Positions 56,678 through 64,000 of a DNA stretch of 64,000 bases are shown here, piece by piece. Source of the stretch: Candidatus Trichofilum aggregatum (GTDB taxonomy: Bacteria > Chloroflexota > Anaerolineae > Promineifilales > Promineifilaceae); assembly GCA_016716885.1 (NCBI GenBank), contig JADJUV010000018.1:4558-68557 (forward strand), read 5' to 3'. The stretch's first letter is position 1. Each line of letters starts with the position of its first letter. A model generated the notes under the pieces. The model had not been told where the DNA came from, did not search any database, and worked only from the letters and a program-made list of their open reading frames with translations. The translations under genes were made by a program, and so were the position numbers.

Positions 56678-57204
56678 TCATCGGCTAAAATGCATAGATG
56701 TGCCGACGCCGTTGCCGGTAGTAATGTTGACCAGGTTGGTCGTGTTAGGCCCAACGGGGGGCAGAAGGCGCAACCGGATCAACATTTCTTCGCCAGGATT
56801 TAAAATGCCTGGCTCATAAAACTCAGGTGCGACCGCGGCCGCGTCGCTGTACAGGCCGATCACGCTCCATTCCCCTTGGCTGGTTCACCGGTTATAGGTG
56901 TGATCCACTCAACTCTGTAACTACCGGGGGCAGTGTAATATTGCACGATGACGTCCCAGGTATGGAAATCCATCAGACGGGTGTCGCCATCATTGCGTAA
57001 GGTTAGCTCTACAACAGACCCCGAACTCTGGCTGGTGGCAATGAGCGGTGTCAGATCGGTGTGCATTTGTTCACGCATACGGATTTGCACTTCCTGCCAG
57101 CCCACGCGCAACGTCTCTTGCGCTTCCAAATAGCCATGAAAGGTTGTCAAGACGGCAAAGAGAATCAGGGCGATGATGATAAAGGTGGTCATGATGTTTT
57201 CCAT
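56678..57204 (-). CDS. arlF: ArlF (FlaF)-like stator subunit (frameshifted)
   Basis: About 175 aa when joined. A single N-terminal helix (MTTFIIIALILFAVLTTFHGYL) without pilin signal, short coiled region, then a beta-sandwich: SSGSVVELTLRNDGDTRLMDF, WDVIVQYYTAPGSYRVEWI, and after the break YEPGILNPGEEMLIRLRLLPPV. The pattern LRNxGxxxLxDFxxWDVxV is that of ArlF. Frame breaks near 56873: one G is missing in AAGGGGAATGG, where GEWSVIGLY is expected. In archaea ArlF/ArlG form the periplasmic stator on the S-layer. Confidence 0.65.
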
Positions 57205-57306
57205 AGTCAGTTAAGCGGTGCGGTCGGGCTTTTGGTTTGTAATTTGGTGTGTGTTAGGCCCGATTTAGATGGGAGTTTAGCGTAATAAGCTTCCAAGGTT
57301 TGGATG

Positions 57307-57876
57307 TCAAGTGATTAAGAGAGGTACAAACCTTCGGAAGGTCCTGTTAATTTTCGACAATGCCGGGTTATTGACTAAAAATATATTCATCGCTGGTGCC
57401 GTTGGGGTGGTGAGTTTGATGAGGTAACGACCGGAAGCCAGGGGTGCGCCGTATTGAATCGTGATTTTGAGGGTGGCGGTGGGTGTCCACGCGGCCGCGT
57501 TCTCTAATTGCCATGACCAGTAAGGGTAGCCCGCGGCCGCGTCCACATGGGGTATCCGGCTAAAATTTCCTTCCGGCCCAAAAAACAGGTCAATCTGCTC
57601 CAGGGCTATCATCCGCACCGAACCGACATTTTTCACCCAGATAAAAACATCGAATGTGCCATTGTTGTTGCTATCCTGCCACCAACCATCGCTATCCAGC
57701 TCACTAGCCACATGGATGATGCTAATCTGGCTGAGAAGTTGCTCGTTGGCATGATTGGTCATACTGGCCATGGCATCATTGCTTTCGATGATGGCCGGGT
57801 AAGCCGCGTTAAACAACAAAACACCCATCACCGTACTAATGACAATGAGCATCGTCGTCATAATAGCTTTGTCCAT
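57307..57876 (-). CDS. arlG: ArlG (FlaG)-like stator subunit
   Basis: 189 aa from ATG 57876 (GGAG eight bases upstream). N-terminal helix MDKAIMTTMLIVISTVMGVLLF with pilin-like continuation NAAYPAIIESNDAMASMTNHA, then a beta-sandwich with DVFIWVKNVGSVRMIALEQIDLFFG and TLKITIQYGAPLASGRYLIKL. The motif VKNVGSxxI..xDxFFG is typical of ArlG. The 3' end runs into a CCTTCGGAAGG palindrome related to the interior of MITE C, so the last ~15 residues may be repeat-derived. Confidence 0.7.
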   Translation of the reverse strand: MDKAIMTTMLIVISTVMGVLLFNAAYPAIIESNDAMASMTNHANEQLLSQISIIHVASELDSDGWWQDSNNNGTFDVFIWVKNVGSVRMIALEQIDLFFGPEGNFSRIPHVDAAAGYPYWSWQLENAAAWTPTATLKITIQYGAPLASGRYLIKLTTPTAPAMNIFLVNNPALSKINRTFRRFVPLLIT

Positions 57877-58508
57877 AATCTAGCTCCTGGGAAAATAGTG
57901 CTGAGTGCTGAGTGCTGAGTGCTGAGTGCTAGTGCTGAATGCTGAATGCTGAGCTGGCTCCGGGCTTCGGTGTCGAGGAGCTGGTTGAGTTGCTGGAGCA
58001 TATCCGCACCCTGACGCATTTCCTCGTCGTTACTGTACAGGGTAATGAGTTCGTTTAAGGTGTCGTGAATTTGGGGCGTAATACCGGACGCGGCCGCACG
58101 CAAGGCCAAAATCTTGCGCGTCCGTTCGCCCCCTACCTGACCCACACTCTCGGCTACCCAGGCCGCCAGGGCCGCAAAGTTGTCTGGGCCAGTCGCTAGG
58201 GGAGTCGTTGGGCTAGTCGAGGCCGGGTAGAACGTAAATCAGCCAATGAAATCTGTCGTACCAGAGGAGTGGGGGCGGGATGATGGATGGTCCTGATAAT
58301 TTGTTTCAGCCAGGTGACTTTTCTCTGCGTTCCCGTACCTATTTCCGTTTCCATTTCCGTTGCCGTTCGCTGTCCCCTCATCTGATCTCAGGGCCGGATG
58401 GTAACGGAGCAAAACCTGTTCCTGAACATCCAGAAGCGTTTTCTGAATCTGGTTCTTTAAGATTTTCATCTCCTGCTCCAAAGTCTTAACCCTTTGTTCC
58501 ATGTCCAC
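57858..58508 (-). CDS. Coiled-coil protein, possible ArlC/D/E equivalent (in-frame TGA)
   Basis: MEQRVKTLEQEMKILKNQIQ is a coiled coil. A Gly/Asn-repeat linker (GNGNGNGNRYGN) follows, then TGA at 58239-58241. The same frame reopens directly and gives NFAALAAWVAESVGQVGGER and ITPQIHDTLNELITLYS, a small helical domain that recalls the archaeal ArlD/E domain by position and pattern only. Either the stop is an error, or two compensating indels hide SLADLRSTRPRLAQRL in a second frame. The 3' end is built from an AGTGCTG repeat (57899-57950) and overlaps arlG by 19 bp. Confidence 0.5.
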
Positions 58509-58628
58509 AGCACCCTCTCTTTATCGTTTGTTAATGTATTCGTGTATTGGCAAGGTCTGATGGAAATAAGTGCGACCACGACGGAAGACCAATAACTAAT
58601 ACACCCACAACTCTTTCGTTAACAGAAG

Positions 58629-58657
58629 TTTGGCCGGGCTGATTCAGCCCGGCCAAA
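58629..58657 (-). promoter_or_regulatory. Strong hairpin after the archaellin gene
   Basis: A 13-bp perfect stem (TTTGGCCGGGCTG / CAGCCCGGCCAAA, 58629-58641 with 58645-58657) with a 3-base loop, 30 bp beyond the arlB stop. No U-run follows, so it is more likely an mRNA 3'-end stabiliser or attenuator than a full terminator. Confidence 0.65.
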
Positions 58658-58686
58658 TTATTTATTGCCTATTACCGCATTGCTGA

Positions 58687-59274
58687 TTAATGCAGGTCCA
58701 TTACTGCGTCGAAGTAAGCGGGGGTCGTGCGTTGGATGGTCAAGGCCGCACCCTTGGGGGGTTTCATTTCCAGAGAAAAGGCCGTGTTGATGCCCAAGGC
58801 GTTGGTTAAACTCGCGACGTCTACTGTGATTTCGACCAATTCCCCTTTGTCTAACAGTTCGTCACCATCGTTGCTAACGATCCAGTTGGTTGTCCAGGTC
58901 ATATCATTGTTAAACTGGGTTGAATCCACATAGTTGATGACCATCACCGGGCTGGTTGTGTTCAAATCTATCGGTTCACCACCAACCACGTTGCCAATCG
59001 TGAAAACAATTTCGTTCAGTTCAGCCAGGGCTGTGCCGGTGACACTTGCCGTAGCGATGAGCGAACCTTTGACTTCCATCGAAGATTGCACTTCGGCCAA
59101 ACCAGCGTACACAGCTTCTTTGCCTCGTTCAGTTGAAAATGTACCAGCCGACAGAATGGTGAAGGCGAATACGGACGCTACAACGATAAAGGCGATCAAG
59201 ATGATGGCTGTTTCTAGGGCGGTGATACCCGCTTCATCCCGATGCAGATTATGGAAAAATTTGTTACCGTTCAT
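58687..59274 (-). CDS. arlB: Archaellin (ArlB/FlaB) filament protein
   Basis: 195 aa, intact. Class III signal: HNLHRDEAG cut before ITALETAIILIAFIVVASVFAF, with Gly at -1 and Glu at +5. The long hydrophobic helix and following ERGKEAVYAGLAEVQSSMEVKGSLIATA are the archaellin signature, unlike Flp or type IV pilins. The rest is a beta-rich outer domain (NEIVFTIGNVVGGEPIDLNT, WIVSNDGDELLDKGELVEITVD). GGAG about six bases before ATG 59274. First gene of the machine; the hairpin downstream and the 190-bp leader fit separate high-level expression. Only one archaellin gene is present. Confidence 0.85.
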   Translation of the reverse strand: MNGNKFFHNLHRDEAGITALETAIILIAFIVVASVFAFTILSAGTFSTERGKEAVYAGLAEVQSSMEVKGSLIATASVTGTALAELNEIVFTIGNVVGGEPIDLNTTSPVMVINYVDSTQFNNDMTWTTNWIVSNDGDELLDKGELVEITVDVASLTNALGINTAFSLEMKPPKGAALTIQRTTPAYFDAVMDLH

Positions 59275-59464
59275 TTTTGCTCCTTATAGCAAGTCTTAGG
59301 TTGTACACAATTTTGCTCGGGGTCCGATTTGTTTGATTGTTGTTTCAATTCTTTCCCGTTGCGTTATATGCTTACTTTACATCTAATTTTGCTTGCAGAG
59401 CGTTTGTTTTATGCGAGTCTTGCGTGAGGGTATTGTGAGGGTCTGGGATGGAGACTGTGGGTAC

Positions 59465-60195
59465 TCAAAAACTGTTTCCTGACCTATCTGTTGGAGCCAG
59501 CATATAACCCATCCGGCCTATGGTCCGTAGGAAGGCAGGATTCTGGGGTTGGGTTCGATTTTGAGACGTAGGTTTTTGATGTGCCAACGGGTCAGGCTGG
59601 GATCGGCTGTGCCCGGTGCATAAGACCATACTTCTTCCAACAATTCCTGACTGGAAAAGGGGCGGTTGGGATGGATCATCAAATAGTAAAGCAAATCAAA
59701 CTCGGCAGGAGTGAGTTGGATAGGGGGACCATCTTGGTAACGCACCCAGCAGGCTTGTAAATGCAAGGTAAAAGGTCCAACGGTCAGTTGGGTATTCGGC
59801 TCTTCCGGCCCATGATCCCGTCGGCGCAATAAAGCCCGAATGCGTGCTTTTAGTTCTTTGGCCTGAAACGGTTTGCTGAGGTAATCATCAGCACCTTCGT
59901 CCAAACCAGCGACACGCTCATCAAGGCTGTCACGAGTGGTGAGGAAGATGATAGGCACTTGGCGCAGAGTGGTATTGGCATCCAGGCGCAGGCGGCGGCA
60001 GAACTCCAGACCGTCCATCCAGGGCATGTTGACATCTAAAACGATGAGGTCGGGCTGAGTGTGGTGAGCGGTTTGTAACCCTTCGACCCCGTTGGCGGCC
60101 GTGATGATTTCATACCCTTCCCGGCTCAGGCTGGCCCGGAGACTGCGTACTAGTTCATGGTCGTCATCTACAAGCAAAATGCGGGTAGGGTTCAT
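59465..60195 (-). CDS. OmpR/PhoB-family response regulator (frameshifted at 3' end)
   Basis: About 240 aa when repaired. Receiver: ILLVDDDHELVRSLRASL, Asp in LIVLDVNMPWMDGLEFC, KPFQAKELKARI. Winged helix: LTVGPFTLHLQACWVRY, LTPAEFDLLYYLMIHPNRPFSSQELLEEVWSY and LTRWHIKNLRLKIEPNP. The reading stops at 59518 with PSYGP*; one base earlier the other frame continues FLRTIGRMGYMLAPTDRSG to TGA at 59465, the normal wing ending, so there is an indel near 59532. Lies directly before arlB and could be its transcriptional regulator. Confidence 0.82.
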
Positions 60196-60387
60196 TGGAG
60201 AACTCCTGGGAAAATAAGTTTCGAGTTTCGAGTTTCAGGTTTCAAGTTCTGAATTCCCACTCGCAAACTCGCTATTTTCATTCCTCTTGGTGCGCCCCGC
60301 TCATGGGGAACTCCTGTGGAAATGTGTGGCAAGGTGCCAGGGTGACAGGCGGTGAGTAGCGAGTTCCTAGAGTTTCTCTGAGTTCCT

Positions 60388-61369
60388 CTAATTTTCATCC
60401 ATCTCCCCGCTCATGGGGAACTCCACCGTAAAGATGGCTCCCTGGGGTTGGTTGGCTGTTGTGTAAATGCGGCCGCGATGCGCGTCCACCACCATGCGGC
60501 AAAAAGCCAAACCCAGCCCCACCTGTTGCACGTCTCGTCGCCCGGAAGCGACGATCTGGAATTTGTCGAAAATGATCTCCCGGTGCTCTGGGGCAATACC
60601 TGGCCCTTCGTCACTCAGATCAAGGCGGATATGGTTGGGGCGCGGCCGCGTTACCTGTAACACAACCCTGCCCCCAGTCGGTGAAAACTTGAGCGCATTC
60701 ATCACCAGATTGTCTAACACCCGTTGCCATAGGGGAGCATCCACCAGCATGATCAGGGGCTGTTCGGGTACAAGCAGCGTCAAGTAAATCCCTCTTTGTT
60801 GAGCCAACGGAGCATAATTCTCGTACACCAGGCGAACCGTTTTATTCATATCTACCGGGGTCCTCTGCAGAACGAGTTGACCATGCTCCATCTTGGCCAT
60901 CATCAGCAGATCCGTAACATAAGAACTAAGTCGGTTTACTTGAGTCGTAATGGCCTGAAAGGCTTCACTTCCCTCAGGTGCAACCGCTGGAGCTAACAAA
61001 TCGCAGTAAACATTCAACGTGGTGAGGGGACTACGAATGTCGTGCATGATCATGTTGGCCAGGTCTTCACGTAATTGCAACGTAGTCTGTAACTCATCAT
61101 GCCGCTGTTTAATACGTAGCATGGAACGGACTCGTGCTCTTAGCTCCATCCCATTAACCGGTTTATGAATGAAATCGTCGGCCCCGGCATCCAGACCCCG
61201 TACCATATCCTCTTTGCTGTCCAGCGCTGTCACTAAAACGACCGGGATGTACTGCTGGCCCATCGGCGGCGAAGTGCAGATTATAGCCCTGGCGTAACAG
61301 GAGCATCTCCATCGTTTGCCGGGCGTGGGCATCATCATCAACAATGAGGATAAGGGGTGTTTGGGACAC
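60388..61369 (-). CDS. Receiver-histidine kinase protein (internal deletion and frameshift)
   Basis: Starts LILIVDDDAHARQTMEMLLL, a receiver N-terminus, but breaks at about 61260 after HFAADG. The other frame resumes at YIPVVLVTALDSKEDMVRG. About 40 residues that should include the phosphoacceptor Asp (LDxxMPxxDG) are absent. HisKA follows (ANMIMHDIRSPLTTLNVYC, His phospho-site), then HATPase with N-box NLVMNALKFSPTGG, G1 SDEGPGIAPEH and GLGLAFCRMVVDAH. Cytoplasmic. Between the hybrid kinase and the OmpR-type regulator, so part of the same phosphorelay. Confidence 0.78.
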
Positions 61370-61410
61370 TAATTTTGTCCTTGATTCTTCGTCGAAAACG
61401 GAGAAGTTAT

Positions 61411-61600
61411 TTCTGCACGTAAGCGTTCAGTCCCTCTGGTGAAACAACCTTCCGAAGGTTTCGTTAGAGTTATTGACCAGTGGAACCAACCTTCGGAAGG
61501 CTGAACGGTTACCCTCTGGTGAAACAACCTTCCGAAGGTTTTGCTAGAGTTAATGACCAGTGGAGCAAACCTTCGGAAGGCTGAACGGTTACTTCTGCAC
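61411..61600. mobile_element. MITE-like element C with internal 80-bp duplication
   Basis: GTAAGCGTTCAG (61419-61430) and CTGAACGGTTAC (61581-61592) are inverted ends, flanked by TTCTGCAC at 61411-61418 and 61593-61600. The inside is an 80-bp unit in tandem (61432-61511, 61512-61591), each with AACCTTCCGAAGGTT and CCTTCGGAAGG palindromes, and each unit ends in the terminal repeat. The insertion sits at the 3' end of the hybrid kinase gene; the duplication copies its last codons. Confidence 0.75.
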
Positions 61601-64000
61601 AATCATTGGGCGAATTGCCTCAACCGTGGCAATCAATTGTCTTAAAACGACGGGTTTGCTTAGATATTCATTGGCCCCAGCGGCTAAACAGCGTTCACGG
61701 TCGCCAGGCATAGCCAGGGCGGTGAGGGCAATGATGGGTATCGTCGCGGTTCTGGTTTCCTGACGTAGGCGTTGGATGACTTGTAGACCATCGGTGTGGG
61801 GCATCTGAATGTCCATCAGGATGACATCAGGCAGGAGAGTAGGCACGATGTCTAAGACTTCTTGGCCGTTGCGGGTGACGATGACCTGATACCCTTTGGC
61901 GGTGAGGTAGCTGACGTAGGTCTGAACATTCGCTTCGTTGTCTTCGGCCAGTAGGAATAGTGCCGGATAGGGGGGTGGAATAGGACGGGATGGATGATAC
62001 CGCGGCCGCGTCTCCAACCTTCATTTCTTCTTGCCAAGGAGCGACACGGTGAATCGGCTTCCTTGTCCCGGTTCACTCTGCAAGGCACACTGCCCTGATG
62101 TAGGCGGGTCATGCGATACACAAGCGACAACCCCAGCCCGGTGCCCCCGTATTCACGAGCCAGACGGCTATCCAATTGCATAAAAGGTTGAAAGAGTCGG
62201 GGTATGTCCGCGGCCGCGATGCCAATGCCCGTATCCCAGACGGTGAAGGCCACCCTGGTTTTATCCAGGCTGGCCTGCACATCTAGCCCAATCTGGCCGC
62301 CTGAAGGGGTAAACTTCACCGCATTACTCAGCAAATTAACTAAAATTTGCTTCAAACGGCGTTCATCTCCGGCTATAACGGACACATCCGGGTCCAGATT
62401 CAACGCCACAGACAACTGTTTTTTGTGGGCTGACTGTTGCACCAGGCGCAGACTGGCCTGACACAAATCTGGCACGAATACGGGTTCAATATCCAGCACC
62501 AATTGGCCCACCTCGATTTTGGATAAATCCAAAATATCGTTGATGAGGGTGAGTAAATGGCGGCCGCTTTCTTCAATATGATGGAGTGAATCCAACTGTT
62601 TTCGGTTTAGTGAGCCGTATACTTCTTCCTGCAACGCTTCCGACATGCCCAAAATGGTGTTGAGCGGGGTACGCAGTTCGTGGCTCATATTGGCCAAAAA
62701 TTCATCTTTGAGACGGGCGGCAGGCCAAGTTCGTCATTGGCGGAGCTGAGATCGGCGGTACGCTCGGCGACACGTTGGGCCAGAAGAGATCGTTCGGCTT
62801 GTAAAGCGGCTTCAGCCTGAAGCCGTTCACTGATTTCCTGGCGAGCCTGTTCGTACAGTTGGGCGTTGCCGATGGCCGCGGCCGCAGGGCCAGATAACAA
62901 AGTAAGTATGCCCAAATCATGGTCATCAAATTCTCCATCCGCCTTGTTCATGGCCTCAATGGCCCTAATGTTTCTCCCTTCAGTTTGAGCGGTACACAGA
63001 GTACTGATTGGGCCGTGAACTGGCTGGCCTGGTCGAAGCCAGAAAAGTGGCGCTGATCCCGTTTTGGCATCGCCCACGAGCAGTGGTTGACCGTGTTGGG
63101 CCACCCAGCCCACAATGCCTTGCCCTAGAGGGAGCCGTTTGCCCAGGACATATTCAGAAGCTTCGCCGGATGCGGCCGCGAACCACACCTCATCCGCCGC
63201 CCGATCTACCAGCACCACCGAGGTCGCCGCCACCTTCAACAAGCGGGTGGCTTGGGCCGTCACCACGGTCAATATCGTCGCCAAATCCAGTGACGAAATA
63301 ACCGCCTGACTGATTTCATGGAGTGTTACCATCTCTTCTACCCGCTGTTGCAATATTTCATGAAGCCGATTGCGCTCCTGGCGCTGGGCCAATTCAGCCG
63401 CCTCGGCTCGCTGCCGCTCCGCAATTTCTTGTTGTAAAAATTGATTAGCCTGCTGTAATTCGGCGGTACTGCGGGTTGCCTGACGAAAAATGGTAATGAT
63501 GCTGGCAATTAACCCGGCTAATACCAGCAGGTAACTGAATATTTTTAACCCCATAGCTAGCTCAAAATAGGCATCAAACAGTTGGGCCGAATAAAAAAGG
63601 AAAAACGCCTGGCGGCAAAAAGCCAGCAACAAAGCCAGAATCAGCCAATATTCAAAGGCATCATGTTGCCAATGTCCTTTGGCCAGATAGCTGACTAAGG
63701 CCCACAAGTAAAAGGTGGTAGAGATGATCAACTCAATCCTTGCCAGAATAGAGGGTCGTTATGGGTGAACGGCGCAAGCACAAAGAGAAGGACATTGGCC
63801 ATGGTCAGACCTGCGATTAACAAAAGAGCCGTGAGCTGTTCATCCGACCGGTCCAACCCGTTTCGACTTCGCGCCGCCAGGTTAACCAGCTCCCAAATAT
63901 GAGGATGGAGAAAATGGTGGAAGCGTTCCAGACCCAACAGGGGGTGAAAGGTGAGGCTGGGGAACATGGTCGTCAGGAAGGGGTTGACGACCAGGGCATG
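61589..64000 (-). CDS. Hybrid sensor histidine kinase (5' end beyond window; frameshifted)
   Basis: Membrane helices at the start (LLLIAGLTMANVLLFVLAPF, STTFYLWALVSYL, YWLILALLLAFCRQAFFLFY, FSYLLVLAGLIASIITIF), a coiled coil, a GAF domain (TSVVLVDRAADEVWFAAASG, LPLGQGIVGWVAQHGQPLLVGDA), a second coiled coil, HisKA (MSHELRTPLNTILGMSE), HATPase (NLLSNAVKFTPSGGQ, DTGIGIA, GGTGLGLSLVY) and a C-terminal receiver (FLLAEDNEANVQTYVSYL, Asp in VILMDIQMPHTDG, KPVVL). Frames change near 63735, 63000-63050, 62700, 62090 and 61985. The open frame continues to the window edge. Probable input kinase for the receivers in the archaellum locus. Confidence 0.78.

Noticed and set aside
57899..57956. AGTGCTG/AATGCTG heptamer tract as a phase-variation switch of the upstream gene
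   Set aside because: Similar word-repeat tracts (GAGACT, TTTCGAG, GGGGAACT) occur in many gaps of this window, so it is more likely a generic intergenic repeat; kept only as a note on the gene's 3' end.
61432..61591. CRISPR-like array from the 80-bp tandem units
   Set aside because: Only two units, no unique spacers, and the units are bounded by transposon-like terminal repeats with a target duplication.

Overview
The window looks like a bacterial chromosome segment of mid GC content (a little over half), most plausibly from the phylum Chloroflexota. I base this on the mix of families: a BMP-type nucleoside importer, CUT1 sugar importers lacking their own ATPase, PPC/LysM surface proteins, many palindromic intergenic repeats and, above all, a bacterial archaellum-type gene set. 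I saw no tRNA, rRNA or CRISPR array. About fifteen genes carry single-base frameshifts or in-frame stops, often in short homopolymers, and there is an implausible poly-G block at 51.5-51.7 kb. The assembly is probably an incompletely polished long-read assembly, so broken genes should not be taken as pseudogenes without checking.

Layout. 0-3.5 kb: secreted LTD/nuclease/RTX protein. 3.8-8.9 kb (minus): four-gene BMP-family ABC importer. 9.3-12.6 kb (plus): a second endonuclease/exonuclease/phosphatase-fold protein, a small lipoprotein and a zinc-metalloprotease-like protein with a leader resembling DUF4157/contractile-injection cargo. 12.7-36.4 kb (minus): one apparent ~23 kb glycan operon containing GH94 phosphorylase, two solute-binding proteins, two permease pairs, a Yip1/NHL membrane protein, a DUF5696 protein, two GH144-like glucanases, a LacI regulator, GH35 and GH3. 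A strong promoter with LacI-type operators lies at its head, a leaky terminator after the first solute-binding gene and a terminator at its tail. The enzyme set suggests beta-1,2-glucan (sophoro-oligosaccharide) use. 36.8-38.2 kb: methylmalonate-semialdehyde dehydrogenase. 38.5-43.5 kb: CHAT protease-STAND NTPase-TPR gene, heavily frameshifted, flanked by long GC-rich palindromes. 43.5-45.9 kb: NmrA-like reductase, divergent TetR regulator and a second NAD(P)-binding protein.

46.0-64 kb (minus): an archaellum-like motility locus preceded by two-component genes. In transcription order: hybrid histidine kinase (runs off the right edge), REC-histidine kinase, OmpR-type regulator, archaellin ArlB, a coiled-coil ArlD/E-like gene, ArlG, ArlF, a lone receiver, a receiver fused to ArlH, ArlI ATPase, ArlJ, an unknown membrane protein, an A24 prepilin peptidase, and two large PilN/PilO-like membrane proteins with PPC and LysM domains. 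The receiver-ArlH fusion and the extra envelope proteins look like bacterial adaptations of an archaeal machine.

Across the whole window the 8-base palindrome GCGGCCGC occurs about 74 times (chance expectation roughly two). It behaves like a highly iterated palindrome comparable to cyanobacterial HIP1. In addition there are at least three short transposon-like elements with GTAACCGTTCAG-type ends and 8-9 bp target duplications, and a family of 22-bp-stem palindromes.
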